From Streptomyces marinisediminis (GTDB taxonomy: Bacteria > Actinomycetota > Actinomycetes > Streptomycetales > Streptomycetaceae): DNA of 64,000 nucleotides. Shown here in pieces: positions 40,845 to 49,149 of this stretch. The translations under genes were made by a program, and so were the position numbers. The stretch covers positions 1 through 64,000 of the forward strand of contig NZ_JAPKFL010000019.1 in NCBI RefSeq assembly GCF_026262575.1, read 5' to 3'. Position 1 is the first letter of the stretch. Each line of letters starts with the position of its first letter. The notes under the pieces are model-generated. The model did not search any database. It was given only the letters and a program-made list of their open reading frames with translations, and had not been told where the DNA came from.

Positions 40845-42155
40845 ATGATCCACAGCCGCGTACACGTCTCCGACCTGCGAGAACACGTCGGCCGTACCGT
40901 TTCCGTCTGCGGGTGGGTGAACACGCTCCGCCTGCAGCGCAAGATGCAGTTCGTCATCGTGCGGGACAACACCGGCATGGTGCAGGTGACCCACAAGCGC
41001 GACGGCGGGCCGCTGGAGGCCCGGCTCGAAGCCCTCACCCCCGAGTCCGCCGTCCGTGTCACCGGCCGTGTCGTCGACGCCGCCCAGGTCAAGCTCGGCG
41101 GCCTGGAGATCGTCCCGGAAGAGTTCGAGGTCCTGAACCCGGCCGCCGCACCGCTTCCGATCGACGAGCACACCGGCCTGGAGCAACGCCTGGACTGGCG
41201 CTTCCTGGACGTGCGCCGCCGGCCCGCCACCCAGTTGCTGTTCGCCGTGCAGACCACCCTGGAACAGGGGATGCGCGAGTACGCCTACGAGCAGGGCGCC
41301 ACCGAGATGCACACCCCCAAGCTCATGGGCACCGCCTCGGAGTCCGGCGCGGAGGTCTTCAAGCTCGGCTACTTCGGCCGCAGCGCCTACCTGGCGCAGT
41401 CTCCGCAGTTCTACAAGCAGATGGCCATCGCGGCCGGGATCGACAAGGTCTTCGAGATCGGACCGGTCTTTCGCGCGGAGCCGTCGTTCACCTCCCGGCA
41501 CGCGACCGAGTTCACCGGCGTCGACGTGGAGCTGGCCTGGATCGACGGCGTCGAGGACGTGATGGCGTTCGAGGAGCGGATGCTCGCGCACGCGATCGCC
41601 AGGGTCGCCGACGCGCACGGTGAGGCGATCGCCGAGCACCTCGGCGTCGAGGTCACCGTCCCCACGACGCCCTTCCCCCGCATCACCATGGCCGAGGCCC
41701 ACGAGATCCTGCGCAAGGGCGGCTGGGACCCGGGGGAAGTCAAGGAGGACCTGGACCCGGAGGGCGAGCGGAGCATCTCGGCTCACATCAAGGAGGCCAC
41801 CGGGCACGAGTTCGTGTTCATCACGCACTACCCGGCGGGCATCCGGCCCTTCTACCACATGCGGCCCGCCGACGACCCGAGTGTGACCTTGAGCTTCGAC
41901 CTGCTGTGGAGCGGGCTGGAGGTCACCACCGGAGCGCAGCGTGAGCACCGGTACGACGTGCTGCTGGCGCAGGCCGCGGAGAAGGGCATGAGCCCCGAGC
42001 CGTTGCGGGACTACCTGAACGCGTTCCGGTACGGGTGCCCGCCGCACGGCGGGCTCGGCATGGGCCTCGGTCGAGTGCTGATGGTCATGCTCGGCCTGGA
42101 CTCGATCCGCGAGGTCACCTTCCTCTTCCGCGGACCGAACCGGCTCACGCCGTAA
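40845..42155 (+). CDS. Aspartyl-tRNA synthetase, archaeal/non-discriminating type (second AspRS)
   Basis: The 436-aa class IIb synthetase has an N-terminal OB fold (VCGWVNTLRLQRKMQFVIVRDN). Motif 2 is around FRAEPSFTSRHATEFTGVDVE and motif 3 is GGLGMGLGRVLMVMLGL near the C-terminus. It is about 150 residues shorter than the bacterial AspRS that Streptomyces uses for housekeeping, so it is probably an extra copy. ATG at 40845 follows GGAGGACC. It is preceded by a T-box leader and ends at a strong hairpin facing the JmjC gene. Neighbouring biosynthetic-type genes suggest a self-resistance or pathway role. Confidence 0.92.
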   Translation: MIHSRVHVSDLREHVGRTVSVCGWVNTLRLQRKMQFVIVRDNTGMVQVTHKRDGGPLEARLEALTPESAVRVTGRVVDAAQVKLGGLEIVPEEFEVLNPAAAPLPIDEHTGLEQRLDWRFLDVRRRPATQLLFAVQTTLEQGMREYAYEQGATEMHTPKLMGTASESGAEVFKLGYFGRSAYLAQSPQFYKQMAIAAGIDKVFEIGPVFRAEPSFTSRHATEFTGVDVELAWIDGVEDVMAFEERMLAHAIARVADAHGEAIAEHLGVEVTVPTTPFPRITMAEAHEILRKGGWDPGEVKEDLDPEGERSISAHIKEATGHEFVFITHYPAGIRPFYHMRPADDPSVTLSFDLLWSGLEVTTGAQREHRYDVLLAQAAEKGMSPEPLRDYLNAFRYGCPPHGGLGMGLGRVLMVMLGLDSIREVTFLFRGPNRLTP

Positions 42156-42165
42156 CCGGTCGCGC

Positions 42166-42214
42166 ACCGCGTCCCCCGGCACGGGGCACACTCGCCCGTG
42201 CCGGGGGACGCGGT
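42166..42214. terminator. Bidirectional terminator, 20-bp perfect stem
   Basis: ACCGCGTCCCCCGGCACGGG (42166-42185) is exactly complementary to 42195-42214, with a 9-nt loop. It separates the convergent AspRS and JmjC genes and its right arm ends just before the JmjC stop. Confidence 0.85.
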
Positions 42215-42215
42215 C

Positions 42216-42998
42216 TCAGTAGCGGACGTTGCGCAGGTCGTGCGTCCACGCCTCACCCGGGTTCTTGTCCCAGTAGGCCCGCAGTGCCAGCTCCCGGTCG
42301 GAGAAGCGGCCCCGGTGGCACAGGCCGCCGTGGGAGAGGGTGACGCTCATGGCGAGCGCCGACTCGGTGGTGACCCAGTGGGGTGTCAGCGCGTGGCTCC
42401 ACAGCTGGTCGCCGGGCCGCATGGTGACGGACTGGCGGTCGTCCGGATCGTGCGTGGGCGGGTCCTCGCCGGTGGTCTCGCCGAGGACCGCCGCGTCGGC
42501 CGTCAGGTGCTTGTCGGGGTCGAGGTAGCTGTGGAAGGTCTTGGCGCCGTGCACCTGCCAGACCAGGCCGTGCGAGTTGTCGTTGTGGTAGGTCGAAGAC
42601 GCGCCCTCGGTGGACAGGAAGAGGATGGGCGCCAGACGCTGCCAGGTGAACCCCCGGGCGGACAGGTGCGTGCGCCAGGGGATCATCACCTCCTCCTGGA
42701 AGCCGTCCAGGAGGTCGTCGTAGAAGCGGCTGAGGTTGAAGTGCACCAGCCGGAACGTCCAGGTGGCGATCTCCTCGATCGGCGCGGTGCGGAAGGCGGC
42801 GGTGCGGTCCATGCGCACCTGCCAGTCGTCGTCCCCGAGGACCGTGAACCGGACCTCCTCGTCCCTGCGGATGTGGTCGAGGATGTCGACGGCGGGCAGG
42901 AAGGTGTGGTCGAAGGGCACCTCCAGCGGGAGGTTCGGCGGTTGCCGCCAGCGGCGGGGAAAGTCGTCGGGTGTCGTGATCGCCATAGAGCGGTCCAT
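42216..42998 (-). CDS. JmjC/cupin-like Fe(II)/2-oxoglutarate-dependent oxygenase
   Basis: The 260-aa protein has the double-stranded beta-helix motif of cupin-like JmjC hydroxylases. The metal ligands are in YHNDNSHG (His138, Asp140), followed by LVWQVHGAKTFHSY, and the distal His is in LWSHALTPHW (His202 or His207). Relatives hydroxylate peptide side chains or small molecules. ATG at 42998 and ATG at 42986 (MAITTPDDFP) are both possible; neither has a strong ribosome-binding site. It lies 25 bp downstream of the second radical SAM gene, probably in one operon. A 135-bp piece of this gene is duplicated at 52568. Confidence 0.75.
   Translation of the reverse strand: MDRSMAITTPDDFPRRWRQPPNLPLEVPFDHTFLPAVDILDHIRRDEEVRFTVLGDDDWQVRMDRTAAFRTAPIEEIATWTFRLVHFNLSRFYDDLLDGFQEEVMIPWRTHLSARGFTWQRLAPILFLSTEGASSTYHNDNSHGLVWQVHGAKTFHSYLDPDKHLTADAAVLGETTGEDPPTHDPDDRQSVTMRPGDQLWSHALTPHWVTTESALAMSVTLSHGGLCHRGRFSDRELALRAYWDKNPGEAWTHDLRNVRY
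42404..42538. repeat. 135-bp segment duplicated at 52568-52702 (copy inside JmjC gene)
   Basis: The two segments align base for base over 135 bp, with a constant offset of 10,164 and only two mismatches seen. This copy lies inside an intact reading frame and is presumably the source. Confidence 0.92.
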
Positions 42999-43023
42999 GG
43001 AGTCGGGATGCGTCGGGTCGCCC

Positions 43024-43929
43024 TCACGCCGCCGTGCACGACGCGCTGCGGTCGTCGGGCGCGGCGGCGGGGCGGCGGCAGATGGCGGCGCAGTCCGGGG
43101 TCACCCGGTCCTGCGCCGGAGCGGTCAGGAACTGTCCGATCGCGGCCCGGGGAGCGTGGGCGCTGACCGACGCCTGGCCGTAGGGGCAGCGCCGGATGCG
43201 GCCGTCGGCGGAGACGTACGCGGTCGCCGAGCGGCACTGCCACCGTTCGTCCCCGCCTGCGGGGAGTTGCAGTTCACGCAGTTCACCGAGGTAGGCCCGG
43301 TAGCGGTCGGACAGGTCGAAGTGGCGGCCCAGCAGCTCGGCGTCGAGCTGCTGCCGTGCCAGGTAGTCCTGGACCGATCCGCCCTCACGGCGCAGAGTGC
43401 GCTCGTCGAGGACGACGGGACTGAACTGGACCTCCACCCCGGCCCCGGAAACGAGGCCGGCCAGCTCCCGGCACTCCTCGTCGTCCAGATCCCAGCAGGT
43501 GACGTGCAGGATCTTCGTCCCGGTGCCGAGGGCGCGCAGCGTGTCGATCCCCGAGGCCGCGGTACGTGTGGTGCGTCCCAGCGCCATCGCGCCCCGCGAG
43601 TCGGCGGAGACGGTCACGTTGGCCAGCAGACGCGCCACCCGGGAGAGGGCGGTGACCTCGGCCGCGGTGCGGGCCGAGGTCACCACCGACACCGCCATGC
43701 CGAACTGGTGGGCCAGCCGTACCAGCTGCCGAAGCCGCGGGTGGTGGGTCGGCTCCCCACCGCTCAGGCACACCCCTTCCACGCCCGCCTCCCTCAGCCG
43801 CGACAGGGTGCGGGTGTAGGTCGCGGTGTCCAGGAAGCCGTGGGCTCGGTCGGCGCGGAAGCAGAACCCGCAGGCCACCTTGCAGTGCCCGGCCGTGGAG
43901 ATCAGTGCCGTACGGACCTGGGTGCTCAT
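43024..43929 (-). CDS. Radical SAM protein
   Basis: The 301-aa protein has the cluster motif CKVACGFC (Cys16, 20, 23) and the SAM-binding GGEP in VCLSGGEPTHHPRL. Further cysteines in WQCRSATAYV, RRCPYG and CAAIC at the C-terminus may bind an auxiliary cluster. ATG at 43929 overlaps the stop of the SPASM gene by 4 nt, so the two are translationally coupled. The substrate is unknown; coupling with a SPASM enzyme suggests successive modifications of one peptide or metabolite. Confidence 0.88.
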   Translation of the reverse strand: MSTQVRTALISTAGHCKVACGFCFRADRAHGFLDTATYTRTLSRLREAGVEGVCLSGGEPTHHPRLRQLVRLAHQFGMAVSVVTSARTAAEVTALSRVARLLANVTVSADSRGAMALGRTTRTAASGIDTLRALGTGTKILHVTCWDLDDEECRELAGLVSGAGVEVQFSPVVLDERTLRREGGSVQDYLARQQLDAELLGRHFDLSDRYRAYLGELRELQLPAGGDERWQCRSATAYVSADGRIRRCPYGQASVSAHAPRAAIGQFLTAPAQDRVTPDCAAICRRPAAAPDDRSASCTAA

Positions 43930-45227
43930 TGCACCCCCGTGTCGTCCCACACGGCGATCTCCACGGTGCTCGTGTAGAAGGCGCACATCTCGGGGTCCGG
44001 GGCGTCGCCCCCGACGAGGGTCTGCTCGTTGCGGGACGGGCCGCCGCAGACGGCGAGCGCCGGGCAGTCACCGCACTCGGGTACCGGTGCGACTTCCTTC
44101 GCCACGCCGGCCAGGAGGCCGGGGTCGGCCCGCAGCTCGTCGAGCGTGTGCAGGAACGACGGCTCGGTGAAGTTGATGTCGCACAGGCTGACCCGGTTGC
44201 CGGGCAGGAGGGCGGCGTTCAGACTGCGGTCGCCCTGCATGTGGTCGAACAGCATCGGCCGGCGGGTGTCGAGGGCCTGGAAGGCGCGGTCCAGGACGGA
44301 GAACAGCATCCCGCCCCGTCCCAGCGCGGCCAGGCGCGCCTCGTACAGTTCCTTGGCCAGATCGGCGCCTTTGACCTGCCAGCGGCCCGCCGTCGGAATG
44401 GGCGTGTTGACGTAGACGAACTTCAGCCCGAGGTCGTCGACGATCCACCGGACGGTATCGGCGAGGCGTCCAATGTTCGCGGCCGTCGGAGTGAGGTTGC
44501 AGCCCACGTGAAGCCCCTCAGCCTCGACGAGCCGGGCGACGTTGCGACGGATCCGGTCGTCCGCGGGCCGCCCGCCGAGCAGGAGGCGGTTCGCGGAGTT
44601 GACGCCCGGGGGGCCGTCGACGGAGATGCCGACCCCGTACTCGTACGCGACGAGGTGGTCGAGGACCTCGTCGGTCAGACGGGCGCCGTTGGTGACGACC
44701 GTGCGCCGCACCCTGGCCACGCCGTAGCGGTCGGCGAGGGTGTCGGCGAGCCGGTCGCCGTACCGCATCAGGTCGAAGCGGATGGTCGGCTCGCCGCCGA
44801 ACCACTGGACGGACACCTCCTCCTGCCCGGCGTTCTGCTCGAACAGGAACTCCAGCCCGTGCGAGAGCTCGTCCTCCGTCATGTCCGGCTCGCCGGTGTT
44901 GGTGTCCACGAAGCAGTAGGTGCAGGCCATGTTGCAGCGGTCGGTGAGGACCACGCGCAGGCCGCTGATGCGGCGGGGGACGGCGTCCAGGCCGAGGTGT
45001 CGGAGACGGTCGTGGAGTGCCTCGCGCCGGTCGGCCGCGGGACCGCCGGGTGTGAAGCCGAGCCCGGCAAGGGCTTGGTGGGTCGCGGTCGGGGGGACCC
45101 CGGCGAGGTCGTGGACCTCGCCGGAGTCGATGAACACACTGTCCAGCCCGACCGGGTCGAGGAGAACCGCTTCCCCGGCCCGCTCGTACCGGAAGTACTT
45201 CCCCCACAGCATCCGAGGGACGGCCAT
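43926..45227 (-). CDS. Radical SAM/SPASM domain protein
   Basis: The 433-aa protein has an N-terminal region of about 90 residues that may bind a partner peptide. The radical SAM motif CNMACTYC (98-105) follows, with GGEPTIRFDL and a C-terminal SPASM domain whose auxiliary-cluster cysteines include CDINF, CGDCPALAVCGGP and a final C in PEMCAFY. SPASM enzymes usually modify ribosomal peptides or install thioethers or C-C links. ATG at 45227 lies 5 bp after the stop of the 119-aa protein, and its stop overlaps the next radical SAM gene. The four genes 45592-42216 look like one operon. Confidence 0.9.
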   Translation of the reverse strand: MAVPRMLWGKYFRYERAGEAVLLDPVGLDSVFIDSGEVHDLAGVPPTATHQALAGLGFTPGGPAADRREALHDRLRHLGLDAVPRRISGLRVVLTDRCNMACTYCFVDTNTGEPDMTEDELSHGLEFLFEQNAGQEEVSVQWFGGEPTIRFDLMRYGDRLADTLADRYGVARVRRTVVTNGARLTDEVLDHLVAYEYGVGISVDGPPGVNSANRLLLGGRPADDRIRRNVARLVEAEGLHVGCNLTPTAANIGRLADTVRWIVDDLGLKFVYVNTPIPTAGRWQVKGADLAKELYEARLAALGRGGMLFSVLDRAFQALDTRRPMLFDHMQGDRSLNAALLPGNRVSLCDINFTEPSFLHTLDELRADPGLLAGVAKEVAPVPECGDCPALAVCGGPSRNEQTLVGGDAPDPEMCAFYTSTVEIAVWDDTGVQ

Positions 45228-45232
45228 GGTGG

Positions 45233-45592
45233 TCAGGCCGCCGTTTCCTCTTCGGCGATCGCGAGCTCGCCCACGACCTCGCGGACCCTCTCCTCGGCGG
45301 CGGCCTGGAGCTTCGCGGAGGTGGCCGGGGAGCCGCCGTCGGCGAGGACGATCACACCGGGCAGCGTCGGGTTCGGCGCGATGACCGTGATGCCGGCCGG
45401 TTCGGTGCCGATGACCATGATCGCGTTCTTCAGCTCGACCCAGTCGGTCCGCTCCTTGAGCGCCTCGATGATGCGGTTCTGCTTCTCCTGGAAGGAGGCA
45501 CGCTCACCCATCCACACGCCCGCCTTGGACTTGGAGTCCACGACGTCCGCGTAGATGAGGTGGTCCTTCTTCTCTCGTCTGGCCTGAGGCAC
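45233..45592 (-). CDS. Unknown 119-aa protein at the head of the radical SAM operon
   Basis: GTG at 45592 follows GAGAGGAA. The product begins with a basic segment (PQARREKKDHLIYADVVDSK), continues as a compact alpha/beta protein (FQEKQNRIIEAL, WVELKNAIMVIGTEPAGI), and ends in Glu/Ala-rich helices. No family was recognised and there is no signal, no Cys and no obvious leader-core division. It could be a carrier or adaptor for the two radical SAM enzymes or, less likely, their substrate. An in-frame ATG at 45712 would add 40 Pro/Gly-rich residues. Confidence 0.75.
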   Translation of the reverse strand: MPQARREKKDHLIYADVVDSKSKAGVWMGERASFQEKQNRIIEALKERTDWVELKNAIMVIGTEPAGITVIAPNPTLPGVIVLADGGSPATSAKLQAAAEERVREVVGELAIAEEETAA

Positions 45593-45960
45593 GGCTGTTC
45601 CTCTCTCTGCGCCGGATGGTGCTGGAACATCCCCTTGCGCCCACCGGAGCCCGCCGGGCGCCACCCCGCCCGGGGAGTGTGGGCGGGGCGGCACCTGGCG
45701 GTCCTGCGGCATCCGGGGTCGATGACGCCGGCTTTCCTCGCCGGTCCCGCAGCGCCGCGGTGCGCGGTGCCGCGTGACGGGACCTGACTTCGCAGCGACG
45801 AGGTGACATCATGCTGTCTCCCGAAGTCCTGTTTCGAGGACTCTGACAGGCCATCAGCAGGGCTCGCAGAGGACTTAGTCGGTGCTCGATGGACGATTTC
45901 CCGCCGCCGCAGCGGCACTACCCGTCACTCTCTGGCAGGAGCTCGCCCCGGAGGAGATCC
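45593..45960. promoter_or_regulatory. Divergent control region with an AGTCCT-N6-AGGACT dyad
   Basis: The region separates the radical SAM operon from the XRE regulator. AGTCCT-GTTTCG-AGGACT at 45825-45842 is a perfect 6-6-6 inverted repeat, and a further AGGACT half-site is at 45871-45876. It may be the operator of the adjacent XRE protein. Confidence 0.4.
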
Positions 45961-47235
45961 ATGTCCCGTCCCGCAGGCAACACCAGGCTCAAGGCCGCTC
46001 GCCTGGCTGCCGGATACAACTCCCAGCAGGCCCTGGCTGACGCCATCACCGAGGCGGCGCGGAAGCTCGGGATCAGAGGTCTGGCTGTCGGCGTCCGGCA
46101 GGTCCGGCGATGGGAGTCGGCCACACCGCCCTGGCCGCAGCCCGACGTGCACCGAGTCCTGACCCACCTCATGGGGCAGGGCATGGAGGACCTCGGATTC
46201 GTCCCCCCCTGGGGAAGCTCGCGGTCCCGGCCCGGCACAGCGGTCGACAACACCCCCCGCGCGCCTCTGTCCGGAACACGTCTGGCCGCCGTGCCCGCTC
46301 GGAACGAAGCCGCGACACAACCGGCGACCATCGGCGGGGACTTCGCGGCCGTCACACGCTCACACCGGCACTTCTACTGGTCCGTGGCGCCTGCCGTACT
46401 GCACCCCGCGGTCCTGGAGCACGCCCGTCTCGGCTGCGCCCTTCTCCCGGAAACGGCGAACCCGACCCGCCGGGCCCTCGCCGCCTCCCTGGCGGAGTCC
46501 TACCTGCTGGCCGGCCGGATCGATTTCTTCGACCTGCGGCAGCCGGAGCGGGCCTCGGAGACCCTCCTCCTGGCCCTGCAGGCGGCAGGCGAAGCGAACG
46601 ATCCCCTGCTCGGAGCCGCCATCCTCGCGCACATGGCCTTCATCCCGGGCTGGGCGGACGACCGGGAGGCAGCGGCGGAGCGTATACGGGCCGCCCGTAC
46701 CTACGCCCGCCGCGGAGAGGCGTCCGCCGAGGTCTGGGCATGGCTGGACGCTGTCGAGGCGGAGTGCGAGACCCGTTGCGGAGACCCCCACGCGGCGCTG
46801 CGGTTGATCCGTCGTGCCGAGGACATCCTTGCCGCGGGAAGCGAGCACGCCTCTCCCGAGTGGCTGGACTGGTTCAGTCCTGTCCGCCTGTCCGCTTTCA
46901 AAGGGAACACGCAGCTGAAAGCCGGCCACATACCGCAGGCGCGCAAGACACTCCACGAGGTGCTCGACGCTTTGCCGCCCGAGTCGGACAAGCAACGCAC
47001 CGTCGTCCTCGGCGACCTCGCCGCGGTCGAGTCCGCCGACGGAAGGCCGCGGGAGGCGTGCGGATACGCCGTCCAGGCCCTCGACCAGTTGGCGGCCACC
47101 TGGTACGCGACCGGCATGGACCGCGTCCGCGAGGTCCGCCGCACGCTCGCCCCCTGGCAGGACGAGCAGTGCGTGCGGGACCTCGACGACCGCCTCTACG
47201 ACTGGGGTACGACGGTCAGCGCGCTTCAGCGTTGA
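45961..47235 (+). CDS. XRE family regulator with TPR-like domain
   Basis: The 424-aa protein has an N-terminal helix-turn-helix region (NTRLKAARLAAGYNSQQALADAI, then VRQVRRWESATPPWPQP) and a long alpha-helical TPR-type C-terminus (for example ASLAESYLLAGRIDFFDLRQ). This class is common in Streptomyces mobile regions and senses a small molecule or peptide. ATG at 45961 has a perfect GGAGGAG. It is divergent from the radical SAM operon and may control it. Its last 20 bp overlap the HAD gene tail to tail. Confidence 0.85.
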   Translation: MSRPAGNTRLKAARLAAGYNSQQALADAITEAARKLGIRGLAVGVRQVRRWESATPPWPQPDVHRVLTHLMGQGMEDLGFVPPWGSSRSRPGTAVDNTPRAPLSGTRLAAVPARNEAATQPATIGGDFAAVTRSHRHFYWSVAPAVLHPAVLEHARLGCALLPETANPTRRALAASLAESYLLAGRIDFFDLRQPERASETLLLALQAAGEANDPLLGAAILAHMAFIPGWADDREAAAERIRAARTYARRGEASAEVWAWLDAVEAECETRCGDPHAALRLIRRAEDILAAGSEHASPEWLDWFSPVRLSAFKGNTQLKAGHIPQARKTLHEVLDALPPESDKQRTVVLGDLAAVESADGRPREACGYAVQALDQLAATWYATGMDRVREVRRTLAPWQDEQCVRDLDDRLYDWGTTVSALQR

Positions 47236-47875
47236 ACTTGGCGATCTTCTCCGGCAGCTCCGCGAGCGAGTCGATGCGCATCGTCGTGATCGCGTCCGCG
47301 TCCGGATCGCGCTGCTGGATCGTGCCCCAGGGGCCACGCCGGATCAGGGCCGTCAGCAGGCCCGCCTGTACGGCCGGGCGGATGTCGTTGTCGAGCCGGT
47401 CACCGACGTAGAGGATCTCGCCCGGTGCGGCGGGCGTGGCCTCGATGACGTGCTCGAAGAACTTCACGTCCGGCTTGGAGGCGCCCCAGTCGTCACTGGT
47501 GGCGATCATGTCGGCCAGAAGGTCCAGCCCCCGCAGCAGGCCGCCGGCCCTGACGGTCTGGTTCCCCGCGATGCCCACCCACAGCCCGGCCTCGCGCAGA
47601 GCCGCCAGCGCGGGGCGGACGTCCGGGTACAGATCGCCTTCACCGAACCACTCCGGCTGCCCGGCAGCCGCGCGCTTCTCCCGCTCCTCGGTCAAATCGA
47701 AACCGGGCCGGAACTCCTGGAACGTCTCCCGGTAGTCCCTCCCCTGCGCGATGACCGCCCCGAACATCGCCGCGAAGGTGTGCCGCGGCACCCCCAGCCA
47801 GTCAGCCCACGTCCCGTACTCCCGGGTCTCGTCAACAAGGCACTCGCCGACATCGAACACCACCGCACGAATCAT
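47216..47875 (-). CDS. HAD family hydrolase
   Basis: The 219-aa protein has motif I in FDVGECLVDET (the second Asp of DxDxT is Gly, as in YihX-type phosphatases), motif II Thr/Ser in AGNQT, the motif III Lys in ASKPDVKFFE, and motif IV YVGDRLDNDI. The cap lies after motif I. It probably dephosphorylates a small molecule. TACCCT on the minus strand (47883-47888) ends 7 nt before ATG 47875, so the transcript is probably leaderless. Confidence 0.88.
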   Translation of the reverse strand: MIRAVVFDVGECLVDETREYGTWADWLGVPRHTFAAMFGAVIAQGRDYRETFQEFRPGFDLTEEREKRAAAGQPEWFGEGDLYPDVRPALAALREAGLWVGIAGNQTVRAGGLLRGLDLLADMIATSDDWGASKPDVKFFEHVIEATPAAPGEILYVGDRLDNDIRPAVQAGLLTALIRRGPWGTIQQRDPDADAITTMRIDSLAELPEKIAKFNAEAR

Positions 47876-47882
47876 GCACCGC

Positions 47883-47888
47883 AGGGTA
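47883..47888 (-). promoter_or_regulatory. Leaderless promoter -10 for the HAD hydrolase gene
   Basis: TACCCT on the minus strand, 7 nt before ATG 47875, with no ribosome-binding site. Confidence 0.45.
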
Positions 47889-48069
47889 GACGGTCCGGCG
47901 CGGCGGCGAAGCAGCCCTTTCGGACTGTGACCCCGGGCCGGGCGGGATCCTTTCGGCAGGCATGGTGCTTGTGTACGCAGCCGCCATCGGTGTGGGGCAT
48001 CGCACAGCCGCCAGCGCTCCGCGGAGCCAAGGCTGGAGCAACCGCCGAGACACGGAAGGGCCTTGGCCG

Positions 48070-48465
48070 CTACGCCCGCCGATGTCGGCCCACGGGCCGG
48101 TAACCGGTGCCCGGCCACCGCAGCACCCGTTGGGGAGGGGGAGGCGCCGGACCGCGGTCGTGGGGGTGGCGAGGCCCCGCACGCGGCATGCCGACGGCCG
48201 GTCCGGGCCCGGTCCCGGGAGACCGCACGGGACCGGGCCCGGGCACTCCGGCGGCGGAATGCCGGCCCCCGTCCTGCTGTCTCATCACCAGGCTCCAGTG
48301 CAGCTGCTCCAGGTGGAACACGCACGCCCGGCACGCTCGGACCTCGACGTCGATGCCGCGCGCGCTGATCGTGCCGATCGGCGCGACCTCCGTGCCGGTG
48401 CTGTCGCAGCGGAAGCACGTCCCGGCCGCCCACTCGAACCGCTCCCACAGCGCGAGCGGCTTCAC
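48070..48465 (-). CDS. Small Cys-rich (zinc-ribbon-like) hypothetical protein
   Basis: The first 70 residues look real: KPLALWERFEWAAGTCFRCDS, then EVRACRACVFHLEQLHWSL. The two CxxC pairs could bind zinc. The last 60 residues are Pro/Gly/Arg-rich and doubtful. GTG at 48465 overlaps the stop of the preceding gene by 4 nt. Conserved-looking partner of the 93-aa protein; function unknown. Confidence 0.55.
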   Translation of the reverse strand: MKPLALWERFEWAAGTCFRCDSTGTEVAPIGTISARGIDVEVRACRACVFHLEQLHWSLVMRQQDGGRHSAAGVPGPGPVRSPGTGPGPAVGMPRAGPRHPHDRGPAPPPPQRVLRWPGTGYRPVGRHRRA

Positions 48466-48743
48466 GGCCGCTCCCCGGCCTCGACGGGACGGAGGTCGGC
48501 GATGCGCGGCGTCCACTCCCGGCCACCGCCGACAGGGCGCAGCCACGCCCGGGTGGGCGCCGCCGAGGCGGGGTAGGGCCAGTCCTGCACCTCGCCCCTC
48601 CGCCCGGTGCGGGTGTCCAGGACGAGGGCCCCGGTGGTCAGCCAGTCGGGCAGCGGTGCGGGATCGGACGCACCGGCTTCCGTGCCGTGTCGGCCGGTGG
48701 TCGGCGTGGTGGGCACCCAGTGGTGCGTGCCGCTGTTCGTCAT
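48462..48743 (-). CDS. Hypothetical protein, 93 aa
   Basis: ATG at 48743 has GGAGGTCC upstream. The product has a polar head (TNSGTHHWVPTTPTTGR) and a conserved-looking core PDWLTTGALVLDTRTGRRGEVQDW with WLRPVGGGREW, which suggests a small beta-barrel. This kind of protein is often found near XRE-TPR genes in Streptomyces islands. It is coupled to the Cys-rich gene by overlapping GTGA. Confidence 0.65.
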   Translation of the reverse strand: MTNSGTHHWVPTTPTTGRHGTEAGASDPAPLPDWLTTGALVLDTRTGRRGEVQDWPYPASAAPTRAWLRPVGGGREWTPRIADLRPVEAGERP

Positions 48744-49149
48744 CGGACCTCCAGCGATCCTCGGCCGTAGGTGGTGGCCCGCCCCGCGCGTGGGAGAGGG
48801 ACGGGCCACCTGGACCGCCCGGCGGCGAGGGGAGTCATACGGCATCGCCCCGGACGGTGCTCTGAAGTGGCGCATCGCGGGTTCTCCGGATGCCGCCACC
48901 GACCCGAGGCGCTCGGCTGAGGGATGGCGTCACATCGCCTCCCGGCCCCGAGTTCCTTGGGCTGCGCGGTGAGGCTGCACAAGATCCGAGTCCCTGGCCG
49001 CCTCGCACGACGGCAAGTAAGCCCTGACGGGGGCCGTTTCGCAGTGGACAGGGTTAACGGACGCCCTCGTTGACCGTTAACTCCCCACACGCGAAGCGGT
49101 CTTGCCATCATCATGCGGTGACCGGGCAACCACGGGCTGCGAGGGTGCG
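48744..49149. promoter_or_regulatory. Divergent control region with GTTAACGG-N13-CCGTTAAC dyad
   Basis: A perfect 8-bp inverted repeat GTTAACGG/CCGTTAAC at 49053-49081 lies about 70 bp upstream of the second XRE gene and spans a TTGACC that could be a -35. It is the likely operator of the XRE protein. Nothing else coding was seen in these 406 bases. Confidence 0.5.

Noticed and set aside
45593..45712. Upstream extension of the 119-aa protein as a RiPP leader
   Set aside because: Pro/Gly-rich shadow-type composition; GTG 45592 has the good ribosome-binding site.
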